Source: Siphonobacter curvatus (GTDB lineage: Bacteria > Bacteroidota > Bacteroidia > Cytophagales > Spirosomataceae). Taken from it: DNA of 64,000 nt. The notes beneath the pieces were generated by a model. That model was not told the DNA's origin. It searched no databases and saw only the letters and a program-made list of their open reading frames with translations. Made by a program: the position numbers and the translations under genes. Below are positions 27,253 to 36,060 of this stretch, piece after piece. The stretch covers positions 1,674,001 to 1,738,000 of the forward strand of contig NZ_PTRA01000001.1 in the NCBI RefSeq assembly GCF_002943425.1, given 5' to 3'. How positions within the stretch are numbered: the stretch's first letter is position 1; each line of letters opens with the position of its first letter.

Positions 27253-27687
27253 ATGGATTCTTTAGCAGCAACAACCAGTGGGTTTGTGGGAGCTTGTACC
27301 CTCACACTCCTGCACGAAACCGCTCGTAAAACCGTTCCCAATGCTCCGCGTATTGATATACTAGGCAAACGGGCTTTGTCTAAAATTTTGCCTTCGGGGA
27401 TTTCACCTTCCGAGGAAACGCTTCACAAAGCATCCTTGGCGGGCGACATTGCTTCCAATGCTACCTATTACGGACTCGTCAGTCTGGATTCGCCCAAAAA
27501 TGGCGTTCGGAACGGAGCCATTTTAGGTTTAGCCGCTGGGTTAGGAGCCGTCTTCTTGCCTGGTCCGCTGGGATTGGGCGAAAAACCCAGCAACCGTACG
27601 ACGGCCACGCAACTGATGACCATGGGCTGGTATCTGGCCGGTGGACTCGCTGCAGGCCTGACCTACCGCTTGTTAGGGAAGAAGTAA
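27253..27687 (+). CDS. Small membrane protein of unknown function
   Basis: I do not recognise a family. The 144 residues contain two or three Gly/Ala/Leu-rich hydrophobic segments (about 5-22, 88-108 and 125-141) separated by polar stretches; ASNATYYGLVSLDSPKNGVRNG looks like a conserved-type loop. There is no cleavable signal peptide, suggesting an inner-membrane protein. Coding signs are a well-formed frame, codon use like its neighbours and a terminator directly after. It stands alone between divergent DUF1080 and convergent GNAT genes. Confidence 0.75.
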   Translation: MDSLAATTSGFVGACTLTLLHETARKTVPNAPRIDILGKRALSKILPSGISPSEETLHKASLAGDIASNATYYGLVSLDSPKNGVRNGAILGLAAGLGAVFLPGPLGLGEKPSNRTTATQLMTMGWYLAGGLAAGLTYRLLGKK

Positions 27688-27714
27688 GATAAGGAAATTC
27701 GTGCTTCTAAAGAG

Positions 27715-27739
27715 TTGCCAGCCTTCGCTGGCAATTTTT
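27715..27739 (+). terminator. Rho-independent terminator
   Basis: An 8-bp stem (27715-27722 with 27727-27734) with a CTTC tetraloop followed by five T residues. Confidence 0.85.
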
Positions 27740-27751
27740 GTTTTCGGCCTA

Positions 27752-28282
27752 CTAAGCTTCATACCATTGCTCGTAAACTTTATTTTTAATAAGCAAGGTA
27801 TACGCCAGAAAATCAGCCCCATTGAGTAGCTGAGGGGCTGACATGATCTGTAGGGGGAAGGTTTCCCCGCCTCGCTGATAAGGAGGCTGAAAATACGTGT
27901 GCGTATTGAGGTGCAGGCCCAGCCGCTGGTAAAAACGGATTCGGGCCTGATTTGGAGCGTCCGTACCCGGTTGTACTTCCAGTAGGAAAGGTTTTTCTAG
28001 GGACGCCAGTAAGGCCTGCATTAGCGTAGTACCCAAACCCTGACCTCGCAGGCTAGGATCGACCGCTAGGTATTCGAGAAAATCAAATTCCCCGAATTTC
28101 CACAATACGGCTACTGCCTGTACCGATTCTCCCCAAACGAGCAAGTGCATTTGCTCTTCTTGAACGACTTGTTTCAGGGACGCCAGCGAGCGACGTTCGC
28201 CCGGATGGAAGGCCGTTTCCAATAACTTCCAGATTTGTAAGAATTGAGGATGATGGCTATCCTGTACGCGAGAAAATGACAT
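27752..28282 (-). CDS. GNAT family N-acetyltransferase
   Basis: A 176-residue GCN5-related acetyltransferase. The acetyl-CoA pyrophosphate-binding motif is RGQGLGTTLM in the block LEYLAVDPSLRGQG, followed by IRFYQRLGLHLN, the usual motif B. Cytosolic, with no close substrate clue: nearby genes (a membrane protein and DoxX) are on the other strand. Length is normal. The substrate could be a small metabolite or a protein N-terminus. Confidence 0.9.
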   Translation of the reverse strand: MSFSRVQDSHHPQFLQIWKLLETAFHPGERRSLASLKQVVQEEQMHLLVWGESVQAVAVLWKFGEFDFLEYLAVDPSLRGQGLGTTLMQALLASLEKPFLLEVQPGTDAPNQARIRFYQRLGLHLNTHTYFQPPYQRGGETFPLQIMSAPQLLNGADFLAYTLLIKNKVYEQWYEA

Positions 28283-28504
28283 GACAGAAAAAGTGAATGA
28301 GCCGGAAGTGTCTGAAAAAACGAATGAATGTGTTCGTACACCCGGCTTATTTTAATTTCAACGGAAGTCAATTGGATTGACGAACCAAATAATTAGAATA
28401 TTTATAGAATTGGAAACGTTTTTTGTACTTTTTTAATTTAACTGGAATCATTTACTGAACTTTGTATCGTAATTATCAATCTATACTACTGACTGTTTCT
28501 ATCT

Positions 28505-28900
28505 ATGAATCAGACCCTTGCTTTTGTACTGGCTCGTCTGGCCCTGGCCATGAGTATGCTAGGCCATGGATTGGTACGAATACCTAAATTAAACGGTTTC
28601 AGTGCCTGGATGCTGGGGAAATTTAAAGATTCCATGTTACCCGAAGTACTGGTGCTGCCCTTTAGTTACGCATTACCAGTGGCTGAGTTGCTGGTAGGAG
28701 TGTTGCTGTTGATCGGCTGGATGACACGTCAGGCTTTAGTGGCAGGTGCGGTAGTGATGATTTTATTGATTTTTGGCTCGTCGATGATTGAAGACTGGGG
28801 GGCCATTCCCAGCCAGCTCATTCACGCGGCGTATTGCTGTATTTTGTTGGTTTTTGTGGATACGCATAATGCCTATGCGGTCGACAAACGACTACGCTAA
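28505..28900 (+). CDS. DoxX family membrane protein
   Basis: A 131-residue four-helix membrane protein of the DoxX family: LARLALAMSMLGHGLVRIPK at the N-terminus with the conserved GHG, then three more hydrophobic segments (about 55-75, 75-95 and 98-118). DoxX-like proteins are linked in some organisms to quinone or thiol redox reactions at the membrane, but most are uncharacterised. An MFS transporter follows 47 bp downstream on the same strand, probably co-transcribed. Confidence 0.85.
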   Translation: MNQTLAFVLARLALAMSMLGHGLVRIPKLNGFSAWMLGKFKDSMLPEVLVLPFSYALPVAELLVGVLLLIGWMTRQALVAGAVVMILLIFGSSMIEDWGAIPSQLIHAAYCCILLVFVDTHNAYAVDKRLR

Positions 28901-28947
28901 TAGTCCCTCATTGTATACGTTGGCTCGTATTCCCTTTTGAAAATTTT

Positions 28948-30117
28948 ATGAAAAAAAGTTTGTTTTCACTCACCGTAGGCGGCTTTGGGATTGGAATGAC
29001 CGAGTTCGTCATGATGGGAATTTTACCGGATATTTCCCGTACGCTTAACATTTCCATTCCCGTAGCTGGACACCTGATTTCGGCGTATGCCCTGGGTGTC
29101 GTATTGGGAGCTCCTTTGCTGGTAGGTATTGCGGGCAACTATCCACCCAAAAAGATCCTACTGGGCTTGATGGCTATGTTTACCTTCTGTAATGCCTTGT
29201 CAGCCTTTGCTCCGAACTACGAAATCATGATGCTGACCCGTTTGCTTTCGGGTTTGCCGCACGGAGCCTTTTTTGGCGTAGGTGCTGTAGTCGCAAGTCG
29301 GCTGGCTACACCCGGTAAAGAAGCTCAAGCTATCTCCATGATGTTTGCTGGCCTGACCATTGCCAACATCATTGGCGTGCCGCTGGGTACGTACATTGGC
29401 CATACCATGAGCTGGCGGATTACCTTCCTGATTATTGCGGTTGTTGGATTGATTACGGTCCTGAGTATTCAACAGTTACTACCGGCTATGCCACCCGTCA
29501 GTGAGTCCAGTATCCTGAAAGATCTGAAACTGTTTACCCGGGTTGAACCCTGGCTGATTCTGGGTATTACGGCAATTGGTACGGGCGGACTGTTTGCCTG
29601 GTTTAGCTATATCGCTCCCTTACTGACGGAAGTAGGCGGTTTCAGAAGCGATCAGATTACCTGGATTTTAGTACTGGCGGGCGTTGGAATGGCCGTAGGA
29701 AATCTCATCTCCGGGATGGCTGCCGATTCCATTTCACCAATTAAGGCCACGGCTTTATTCTTATCCTTGATGGTGGTTTGTTTAATCGTGGTATCCTTCG
29801 TAGCTCCATTCAAAATTCCATTATTAGTCATGACCTTCATTACGGGAGCTATTTCGTTTACGCTCGGAGCACCCATTCAAATTCTAATGATTCGGGCCTC
29901 CAACGGTTCCGAAATGCTGGCTTCTTCGGTTAGTCAGGCAGGCTTTAATATTGGTAATGCTCTGGGTGCCTATCTGGGTGGACTACCCATCGCTGCGGGT
30001 CTGGGTTATACTTCGCCCCAGTGGGTAGGAGCGATGCTGGCCTTTACGGGATTCCTGATGGCAGTGATGATGTACTTCCGTCAGAAAAGTGTAGCGAAAA
30101 CTGAAGTATTGGCTTAA
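28948..30117 (+). CDS. MFS transporter, DHA1/AraJ-like
   Basis: A 389-residue, 12-segment major facilitator, likely a drug/proton antiporter or sugar-efflux type (AraJ/PbuE/YdhP-like). The N-terminal GGFGIGMTEFVMMGILPDIS is typical of this DHA1 branch, where GMTEF is conserved, and RLLSGLPHGAFFGVGAVVASRLA is the motif C-like helix. It follows the doxX gene closely and is ended by a strong terminator. The exported substrate cannot be predicted. Confidence 0.92.
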   Translation: MKKSLFSLTVGGFGIGMTEFVMMGILPDISRTLNISIPVAGHLISAYALGVVLGAPLLVGIAGNYPPKKILLGLMAMFTFCNALSAFAPNYEIMMLTRLLSGLPHGAFFGVGAVVASRLATPGKEAQAISMMFAGLTIANIIGVPLGTYIGHTMSWRITFLIIAVVGLITVLSIQQLLPAMPPVSESSILKDLKLFTRVEPWLILGITAIGTGGLFAWFSYIAPLLTEVGGFRSDQITWILVLAGVGMAVGNLISGMAADSISPIKATALFLSLMVVCLIVVSFVAPFKIPLLVMTFITGAISFTLGAPIQILMIRASNGSEMLASSVSQAGFNIGNALGAYLGGLPIAAGLGYTSPQWVGAMLAFTGFLMAVMMYFRQKSVAKTEVLA

Positions 30118-30133
30118 TTCATGCTAGTACTAC

Positions 30134-30167
30134 AAAAAAGCCTCATCCGTCCGGATGGGGCTTTTTT
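30134..30167. terminator. Bidirectional terminator
   Basis: A 16-bp stem with one G-U pair, bounded by an A run and a T run, between the convergent MFS and methylglyoxal synthase genes. Confidence 0.88.
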
Positions 30168-30211
30168 GTAGTTGTTTATTCAGAATGACTAAGGCATTCC
30201 AAAATCAGTAG

Positions 30212-30676
30212 TTAGGTCAAGTTTTCCCGAACCTGCCGTTTCAAATACGTACTGTAGTCGGTCAACTGCGATTCGTACTCCTGATGCATGAAGGGAGAAG
30301 TTAGCAGAAAATCGGCGGTAGCCCGGTTACAGGCCATGGGAATGTTCCATACGACGGCCAATCGTAAAAGAGCTTTCACATCCGGGTCGTGCGGCTGCGA
30401 TTCCATGGGATCCCAGAAGAAAATGATTGCATCAATTTTTTCCTCAGCAATCATGGCTCCAATCTGCTGATCACCTCCCAGCGGACCCGAAAGCAGTTTG
30501 ACAATCGGGACCTTCAAGGTCTCTTCCAAAAGCCGGCCCGTAGTACCCGTTGCAAAAAGCTGGTGTTGACTTAAAAAATCACGGTTTTTAATCGCCCAGT
30601 CTAAGATTTCAGCCTTTTTATGGTCGTGAGCCACCAGGGCAATGCGTTTATGGGGGGTAAGGTGTCGGTTTGGCAT
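30212..30676 (-). CDS. mgsA: Methylglyoxal synthase
   Basis: MgsA converts dihydroxyacetone phosphate to methylglyoxal and phosphate, a bypass that relieves sugar-phosphate stress. KRIALVAHDHKKAEIL, FATGTTGRLLEE and SGPLGGDQQIGAM are the family blocks; Asp69 corresponds to the catalytic aspartate, and FFWDPMESQPHDPDVKALLR is the second signature. Length 154 is normal. It begins 1 nt after the stop of the P-loop kinase gene, so the two are surely in one operon. Confidence 0.97.
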   Translation of the reverse strand: MPNRHLTPHKRIALVAHDHKKAEILDWAIKNRDFLSQHQLFATGTTGRLLEETLKVPIVKLLSGPLGGDQQIGAMIAEEKIDAIIFFWDPMESQPHDPDVKALLRLAVVWNIPMACNRATADFLLTSPFMHQEYESQLTDYSTYLKRQVRENLT

Positions 30677-30677
30677 T

Positions 30678-31184
30678 TCAAATCACTAGGTTAGTGCTGG
30701 CAGCAGGCCAGGTAAAAGTTTTAAAATCAAAAGTAGTTTTTAATTCCTGCAAGAAGGCATACTGATGAGCAATGGCATTGGCTCCCACGGAGTCGGGTCG
30801 CAGGTGATCTCGTTCTTGACAAACTTCCAGGGGTGGATCAAACAGTTTGTATTGCATTTCAAAGGACGGAACGTTACGCAACAACTGCGTTTTGTACGCG
30901 TCGAAATAAGCCTTTTTTAGGTGCGTATTGTCCATAATGACGTGCCAGCCATCGCGTAGGGCATCGAGCAGTAATCGCGTATGCATTCGTTCGACCAGCC
31001 GCTCAATCCGGTCCTGATCTTCTTTGGGCCAGTGCCAGTAGGCTCCCAGTGATACGGGGATCAAACTACGGCGAAGTTCATCCCGACTGATCCGTAACCA
31101 GTTCGGTTCATTCTGACAAAATTCTTTGGCCCAGGTCGATTTCCCGCTTCCGCTGATGCCCACTAAAATAAGGACTTGTTTCAT
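30678..31184 (-). CDS. P-loop kinase, AAA_33/polynucleotide-kinase-like
   Basis: A 168-residue P-loop kinase-like protein: Walker A GISGSGKST at the N-terminus, WLRISRDELRRSL as the lid/Walker-B-like block and MDNTHLKKAYFDAYK after it, all as in T4 polynucleotide-kinase-type domains. No phosphatase domain is fused. I place the start at the ATG at 31184 rather than the GTG at 31196. The tight coupling to mgsA (1 nt) points to a linked, unknown role; substrate is not predictable. Confidence 0.88.
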   Translation of the reverse strand: MKQVLILVGISGSGKSTWAKEFCQNEPNWLRISRDELRRSLIPVSLGAYWHWPKEDQDRIERLVERMHTRLLLDALRDGWHVIMDNTHLKKAYFDAYKTQLLRNVPSFEMQYKLFDPPLEVCQERDHLRPDSVGANAIAHQYAFLQELKTTFDFKTFTWPAASTNLVI

Positions 31185-31231
31185 GGATCGGGTCACTAAA
31201 AATTTCGTGAAAGCAAAAATCTAAAAAAAGC

Positions 31232-31263
31232 AAAAACCGTAAAGCAGAAGCCTTACGGTTTTT
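31232..31263 (-). terminator. Terminator of the DUF6807 gene
   Basis: An 11-bp stem (31232-31242 with 31253-31263), with a T run on the minus-strand side, about 27 nt past the stop. Confidence 0.7.
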
Positions 31264-31289
31264 TCAGTAGGGGGAGGGCTTGCAAGAGT

Positions 31290-32324
31290 TTATTTTGCAA
31301 AGGCATCCGCCAGCTTATTTAGGTCGGTGTCCGTCGGTTTGCCCGAAGTAATCACCACACGATAGCGAAATACGACAGATTGTCCTTTTTTAAGCTGATA
31401 ATTCAGCTCTTTCTTTCCTTCCGTAAATACCTTTTCACCGAGTGGGTTTAGAGCAAACAGGCCGTAATCGCGGGCGTGCCAGTACGTTGGATAATTTACG
31501 TTTTTTGGGTGATCGATTAGGACAATGGAAACGTCTTCTTTACCAATCTTGCCCGTCAGGTTCATCCAGCGACCCCGGGTACTCCAGACTTTGGCTCCTT
31601 CTACGCCCTCGCTCGAACGATAATTGCCGGTTACTCCGATATTATCAAGTTTGGGAACAGCGGTTACGACACCGTTGGCATCTGTATACTTCTCGGCTTT
31701 TGTGGAGGGAAGTTCCAACTGCCGGGCTACCCGGATGGCAAACATACCATCTTTAACATCTTTGAAGTGGGCATCTTCCACGGCTTTTAGTACCGTAATG
31801 CGGTCGATGATGCGTTGTTTGTCAGAAGCCGTAAAGAAGTACGTGGTGGTTTCCTGCAGTACCTTTTTGCCTTTGCCGTTATCTTCTACCCAATCGGCGG
31901 TTACGGTCAACTCGGCCCGTTTGCCATCTTTTTTAGATTTAATGCCCGTATGTCGGATGGTACCATATTTGGCATTAGGATTGGGCGGCGTGTTGGAATT
32001 GTTCCAGTAATCATAGCCGTTGACGTCCTCGTAGTTGAACCAGAGGCCGACGTGGTGGGGGTGATCAACCCGTTCGCCGGGACGTGGATCAAGCGGCCAG
32101 CCTCGGGTAATGAGATTGCCCTGGGGCGAGTATATAGGATACAATACCGCTTTTTTTAGTACCGCTTCGCCGGGGTAGAAATAACTGGTAAAAGGTTTGC
32201 CGTCCACGACTACATCTATTTTGTTAGCCTTTTCCTTGGACTTTAATTCAATCAATTTCTGGCCTGAAGCATACGTACCCGTAAGCAGCAGGGCGGTGGT
32301 GATAAGTCTAGAGACGTGATTCAT
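31290..32324 (-). CDS. Exported DUF6807 (PmoA-like) protein
   Basis: A 344-residue protein with a signal peptide (to about ASGQ). The core matches the DUF6807/PmoA-like family of Bacteroidota and Planctomycetes: a beta-sandwich with YFYPGEAVLKKAVLYPIYSP, RVDHPHHVGLWFNYEDVNGYDYW (in parts; the HPHH block is the most conserved feature) and TRGRWMNLTGK. Some relatives sit in sugar-degradation loci with Gfo/Idh oxidoreductases, but there is no such neighbour here. The histidine cluster may form a ligand or metal site; function is unknown. Confidence 0.88.
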   Translation of the reverse strand: MNHVSRLITTALLLTGTYASGQKLIELKSKEKANKIDVVVDGKPFTSYFYPGEAVLKKAVLYPIYSPQGNLITRGWPLDPRPGERVDHPHHVGLWFNYEDVNGYDYWNNSNTPPNPNAKYGTIRHTGIKSKKDGKRAELTVTADWVEDNGKGKKVLQETTTYFFTASDKQRIIDRITVLKAVEDAHFKDVKDGMFAIRVARQLELPSTKAEKYTDANGVVTAVPKLDNIGVTGNYRSSEGVEGAKVWSTRGRWMNLTGKIGKEDVSIVLIDHPKNVNYPTYWHARDYGLFALNPLGEKVFTEGKKELNYQLKKGQSVVFRYRVVITSGKPTDTDLNKLADAFAK

Positions 32325-33033
32325 ACCATCGGTTTTGTAAGTACTGGTCTAAAAAAGACCATTTCTTGATATAAAACCCCTCAACGAACCTGTATTTTTT
32401 TGTTCTGAAGTAGTTAACTGAGGGAGTATACGCGGATACAACTGCAGTCAGAAGCTTTTAATGGCGAAGAAAAAATAGGAATGATTTAAGAAGAGTTGAA
32501 AAATTGTTACTCATTTCTTCGGTGAATAGTAACTTTTGAAGCATAATTGATAGGAAATTACCCGTGAAAACAAAAAATTAATTTGGATTAATTTAATAAT
32601 AGCGTCTTTTTGAAAAGGTAGTTTTTCATTCACTATCCAAAATAAGCTCTTAACTGCCACCACTGGGATGTTTACCTACATTTTACTAATTCACAATTAC
32701 TAAGCCTGTATACTTGTATCACTTTCTAACCGAATTCCGCCAAAGGTATTTCGACAAAGCATTCTAAATGATACAGAGCTCAGTTGAGTATGTTTTGAAA
32801 AGATCCTTAATTCCGGTTTGAATTAACCCATGCATGATACTCTAAGTGAAAGGGGGAGGTTTCTTATAAGAGGGCAAACGAGTAAGAAGCTGAGCCCTTT
32901 CAACTAGAGTATTGCATAGTAAGTAAGATTATGCCTTCAACCCAAGCTAATCGTTACGTACAGACTTCCGGCAAAAATGCCTAAGTAACAGTATCTCCCC
33001 TTATTGCTTGATTTACAGTTTAATTGCTTGCCT
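32325..33033. other. Long AT-rich intergenic region
   Basis: About 0.7 kb without a convincing gene. Only micro-frames of 5-25 codons are present. The region upstream of the DUF6807 start must hold that gene's promoter, but no TAnnTTTG match is evident. I see no clear RNA structure or repeat. Confidence 0.5.
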
Positions 33034-33177
33034 ATGACTGCTACCCGTTGTCCGTACTGCAAGGCCACTGACATAGAACGCCGCCGTCGTCCTGCACTGG
33101 TTCGCACTGTATTTTTTTTCATCCCCTTCAAATGGTTCCTTTGTTTAAGGTGCCGACGCTTTTTTACCCGCCTATAA
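33034..33177 (+). CDS. 47-residue zinc-ribbon micro-protein
   Basis: A short frame encoding 47 residues with two CxxC pairs, CPYC at residues 6-9 and CLRC at 37-40, spaced as a zinc ribbon. Between them are a very basic run (ERRRRP) and a hydrophobic patch (TVFFFIPFKWF), and the end CRRFFTRL is like a one-domain treble-clef terminus. The protein is strongly basic. A hairpin terminator follows 33 nt after the TAA. Coding status is inferred from the motif pair, since the frame is too short for statistics; similar tiny zinc ribbons are seen in Cytophagales. Confidence 0.65.
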   Translation: MTATRCPYCKATDIERRRRPALVRTVFFFIPFKWFLCLRCRRFFTRL

Positions 33178-33209
33178 ATGATTATTTTTTGTAACATTAT
33201 GAGCATGTA

Positions 33210-33230
33210 ACGGGGCCCATTCGGTCCCGT
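33210..33230 (+). terminator. Terminator after the zinc-ribbon gene
   Basis: An 8-bp stem (33210-33217 with 33223-33230) with one G-U pair and a 5-nt loop, followed by a T-rich tract. Confidence 0.65.
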
Positions 33231-33387
33231 TTATTAGTTTTACACCTCTAGGAAAAGTATGGATAACTAAGAAAAATATAATTTATTCGAATAGATTAGT
33301 AGTTCGTTACGTATTAATAAATGAATATAGTAGTAAATACTTGTTTTTATTTCGATTTTATTATTTGTTTAGCAAACATTAGCTAGT

Positions 33388-34161
33388 ATGTCTGAAAACC
33401 AAATCCGCGTATTGATTATTGAAGATGAAGCAGTATTGGCGATGGATTTGTGTGATACGCTGGAAGCCGAAGGATATGAAGTAATTGGGATGGCCAATAA
33501 CGGTCGGCGAGCTCTAGAAATCTATCAGAAAAATCAGATTGATTTAATACTCTGTGATATTAATATTAAAGGAGAATGGGACGGTATCGAAACCATCAAT
33601 CATCTTTTGACCTTTCGCCTAGCTCCCGTCATTTATATTACTGCTTTAGCCGATAAAGAAACGCGTGATCGGGCCAAACTTACCTATCCGGCCGCATACC
33701 TTTTCAAGCCGGTTAATACGGCAAATCTAAATATTGCTATTGAATTGGCGATTCAAAACTTTCCCATTCGGGAAGGAAATAATCCGTACAAAGACGCCGC
33801 TAAAACAACGGACAAGGACACATTATCCCGCGAAGTTATTTTAAAGATAGAACAGTCTATTTTTATCAAGCACAACTACCAGTTTGTGCGAATTGATGCG
33901 GCAGATATCTTGTACCTAGAAGCCGATAATACGCATACTACCATAGTAACCAATGAGCGAAAATACTCCATCCGACTAACGTTAAGTATGACCCTACACC
34001 GATTGGCGATTGACAAGCTTATACGCGTGCACCGATCTTATGCTCTGAATATTCGTAAGATCAAGAGTTTTAATGAGCGGGAAGTGACAGTGGAGACATT
34101 CGCTATTCCGCTGGGAAGACAATATAAAGATGAATTTATGCGAATTTTTCAGATTCAGTAA
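33388..34161 (+). CDS. LytTR family response regulator
   Basis: A 257-residue response regulator: an N-terminal CheY-like receiver (1 to about 125, acidic pocket EDE at 12-14, phospho-acceptor Asp57 in LILCDINI, and Lys in YLFKPV) and a C-terminal LytTR DNA-binding domain (about 150-257; KIEQSIFIKHNYQFVRI, ILYLEADNTHTTI, RVHRSYALNIRKI). The LytTR domain binds direct repeats through beta strands. The gene lies 33 bp upstream of a TPR histidine kinase, its likely partner. It probably controls a regulon elsewhere. Confidence 0.96.
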   Translation: MSENQIRVLIIEDEAVLAMDLCDTLEAEGYEVIGMANNGRRALEIYQKNQIDLILCDINIKGEWDGIETINHLLTFRLAPVIYITALADKETRDRAKLTYPAAYLFKPVNTANLNIAIELAIQNFPIREGNNPYKDAAKTTDKDTLSREVILKIEQSIFIKHNYQFVRIDAADILYLEADNTHTTIVTNERKYSIRLTLSMTLHRLAIDKLIRVHRSYALNIRKIKSFNEREVTVETFAIPLGRQYKDEFMRIFQIQ

Positions 34162-34194
34162 TCAAAATTATTCTACCTCTATCTCCCGCCAAAA

Positions 34195-36012
34195 ATGTCT
34201 TTTTTGAGAGTAATACTTATTCTTTGTCTTGGAGGTATATCGCTTGTCGGATGGGCCCAATCATCGGTTGTCCAACCTTACCAAGAATATTTAAAAACAA
34301 TCGAACATTTGTCGGCCAAAGCTCAGTTTGATTCACTATCTGAGTATGAAAGTCAAATGCGGAACCATACGCAATTTGCTGATGCAAAAATGGCTATCGA
34401 AGCCTTAGTCAGTATCGCCGAAAAAACGAAGGATTCTGTTCTCTTGTCAAGGGCTTATTTTTCCTTCGGTATGCTTGAGATGGATAAAAGTAATCCAGCT
34501 AATGCCATTTTATATTACCAGAAAGCACTAGACATTTCCAATCGTATCAAACATGTAAAAAAGCAAACGATCATGCTGGATTACATTGGATTTGCTTATG
34601 TTTCATTAAAGGAATACGTAACGGCTGAAAATTATTTTAATAAAGGATTAAAACTGGCTGAACAGATTAAAGATAAAGAAATGATTGGCCAGTTTAATAT
34701 GGAATTGGCCACAGTAGAGGATATGCGAAAAAACTTTTCTAAAGCCCTTCAGTATAACCAGAAAGCTTTAGAATATTGTGAAGATGAAATCAAAAAAAGT
34801 ACGATTCTACTCAATAGAGCCATTATCTACAAAAATGCGGGTCAGTACGAAGAGTCCGAAAAAACGTATCAGGAATGTCTACGGCTCGCGGATAAATTAA
34901 AAATGGATTACCTAAGAGGATACGTTTACCTGAATTATCCCAATACACTAATTAAACTAAACCGAATCGACGAAGCTGAAAGGTACGCTCAGAAAGCTTT
35001 AGTCTGGTCGAAAGATAAACCGGAAAAATATCGTTTTTACGTCGAAATATACGATATATTAACGCGTATTGCTGAGCAACGGAATGAGTACAAGCAAGCA
35101 TTGAATTTTCATAAGGAATGGGTAATCGCCCGGGATAGTGTAACTAATTTCGATAAAAGACAAGAACTGGTAGACGCCGAAACCCGCTTTCGTACCGAAG
35201 AAAAAGAACTAGAGATTAAGAGATTAGATGAAGAAAATGAATTAAAGTCCCGGCAGTTCTGGTGGTTATTGGGAGGAATGAGTATTTTGATTTTGTTGCT
35301 GATCGTAGCAGTCGTACAGTATCGAATCATTCGCAAGGGTAATCAGCAATTAGAGAAGACAAACCGTGCTTTATCGGAGCGAAATACGATCGTTAGTGAA
35401 CAATCGGAACAACTCAAAAACCTGATGAAGGAACTGCACCATCGGGTAAAGAATAATCTTGCTATTGTTTCCAGTTTGTTGCGGTTGCAATCAACCCGGC
35501 TGGAGGATGAAGGGGCCGTACGAGCCGTTCGGGAAGGGCAGCAGCGGGTAGAGGCGATGTCGTTGATTCACCAGCGTTTGTACGAAAGTGATAACGTAAC
35601 GAAGGTCAATATGAAAGAGTACATTCATGACCTGGTCCAGGGCCTATTTTACGCGTACGGATTTAAGGAAGAAAATTTTGATCTGGAAGTTGATATCGTA
35701 TCTGTGGAGCTGGATGTAGAAGTAGCGGTACCTCTGGGTTTAATTATGAATGAAATTATTACCAATGCCTTTAAACATGCCTTTGATCAGATTTCAAAAC
35801 CTAGTTTGAGTATCATTCTCAACGAAACCGATCAATTGCATTTAGAGATTAAAGATAATGGTCCGGGTATCGATATGAATGCTTGGAAAAAACCTACCGG
35901 ATCGTTTGGTAAGCGGTTGATTTTGTTATTAAGCGAACAGATTGGAGCAATTCTGAATGTACGCAACGAAAACGGTACTCGGTTTGATTTAATTATGCCT
36001 GTACAAGAGTAA
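34195..36012 (+). CDS. TPR-containing sensor histidine kinase (HisKA_2 type)
   Basis: A 605-residue membrane kinase. A signal peptide (to about GWAQ) leads to a periplasmic array of TPR repeats (about 80-320; e.g. ANAILYYQKALDIS), then a coiled coil, a transmembrane helix near 362-380, a second coiled coil and a HisKA_2 dimerisation domain with the phospho-accepting histidine in KELHHRVKNNLAIV. The ATPase domain has N-box IMNEIITNAFKHA and G1 IKDNGPGID. Bacteroidota pair such kinases with LytTR regulators, as with the gene just upstream. The signal sensed is unknown. Confidence 0.95.
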   Translation: MSFLRVILILCLGGISLVGWAQSSVVQPYQEYLKTIEHLSAKAQFDSLSEYESQMRNHTQFADAKMAIEALVSIAEKTKDSVLLSRAYFSFGMLEMDKSNPANAILYYQKALDISNRIKHVKKQTIMLDYIGFAYVSLKEYVTAENYFNKGLKLAEQIKDKEMIGQFNMELATVEDMRKNFSKALQYNQKALEYCEDEIKKSTILLNRAIIYKNAGQYEESEKTYQECLRLADKLKMDYLRGYVYLNYPNTLIKLNRIDEAERYAQKALVWSKDKPEKYRFYVEIYDILTRIAEQRNEYKQALNFHKEWVIARDSVTNFDKRQELVDAETRFRTEEKELEIKRLDEENELKSRQFWWLLGGMSILILLLIVAVVQYRIIRKGNQQLEKTNRALSERNTIVSEQSEQLKNLMKELHHRVKNNLAIVSSLLRLQSTRLEDEGAVRAVREGQQRVEAMSLIHQRLYESDNVTKVNMKEYIHDLVQGLFYAYGFKEENFDLEVDIVSVELDVEVAVPLGLIMNEIITNAFKHAFDQISKPSLSIILNETDQLHLEIKDNGPGIDMNAWKKPTGSFGKRLILLLSEQIGAILNVRNENGTRFDLIMPVQE

Positions 36013-36015
36013 AAG

Positions 36016-36055
36016 AAACGTCCCTGCTGATGGTATGATCCAAGCAGGGACGTTT
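36016..36055. terminator. Bidirectional terminator
   Basis: A perfect 13-bp stem (36016-36028 with 36043-36055) between the convergent kinase and MHS transporter genes, with T residues on the plus-strand side. Confidence 0.85.
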
Positions 36056-36060
36056 TATTT

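Noticed and set aside
32768-32910. Micro-frames of 17 and 25 codons in the long intergenic region
   Set aside because: No motif, no promoter or terminator context, and length well within chance.
32937-33206. Minus-strand frame opposite the zinc-ribbon micro-gene
   Set aside because: Its composition is the reverse shadow of the CxxC frame and it has no family-like motif; the plus-strand reading explains the region better.
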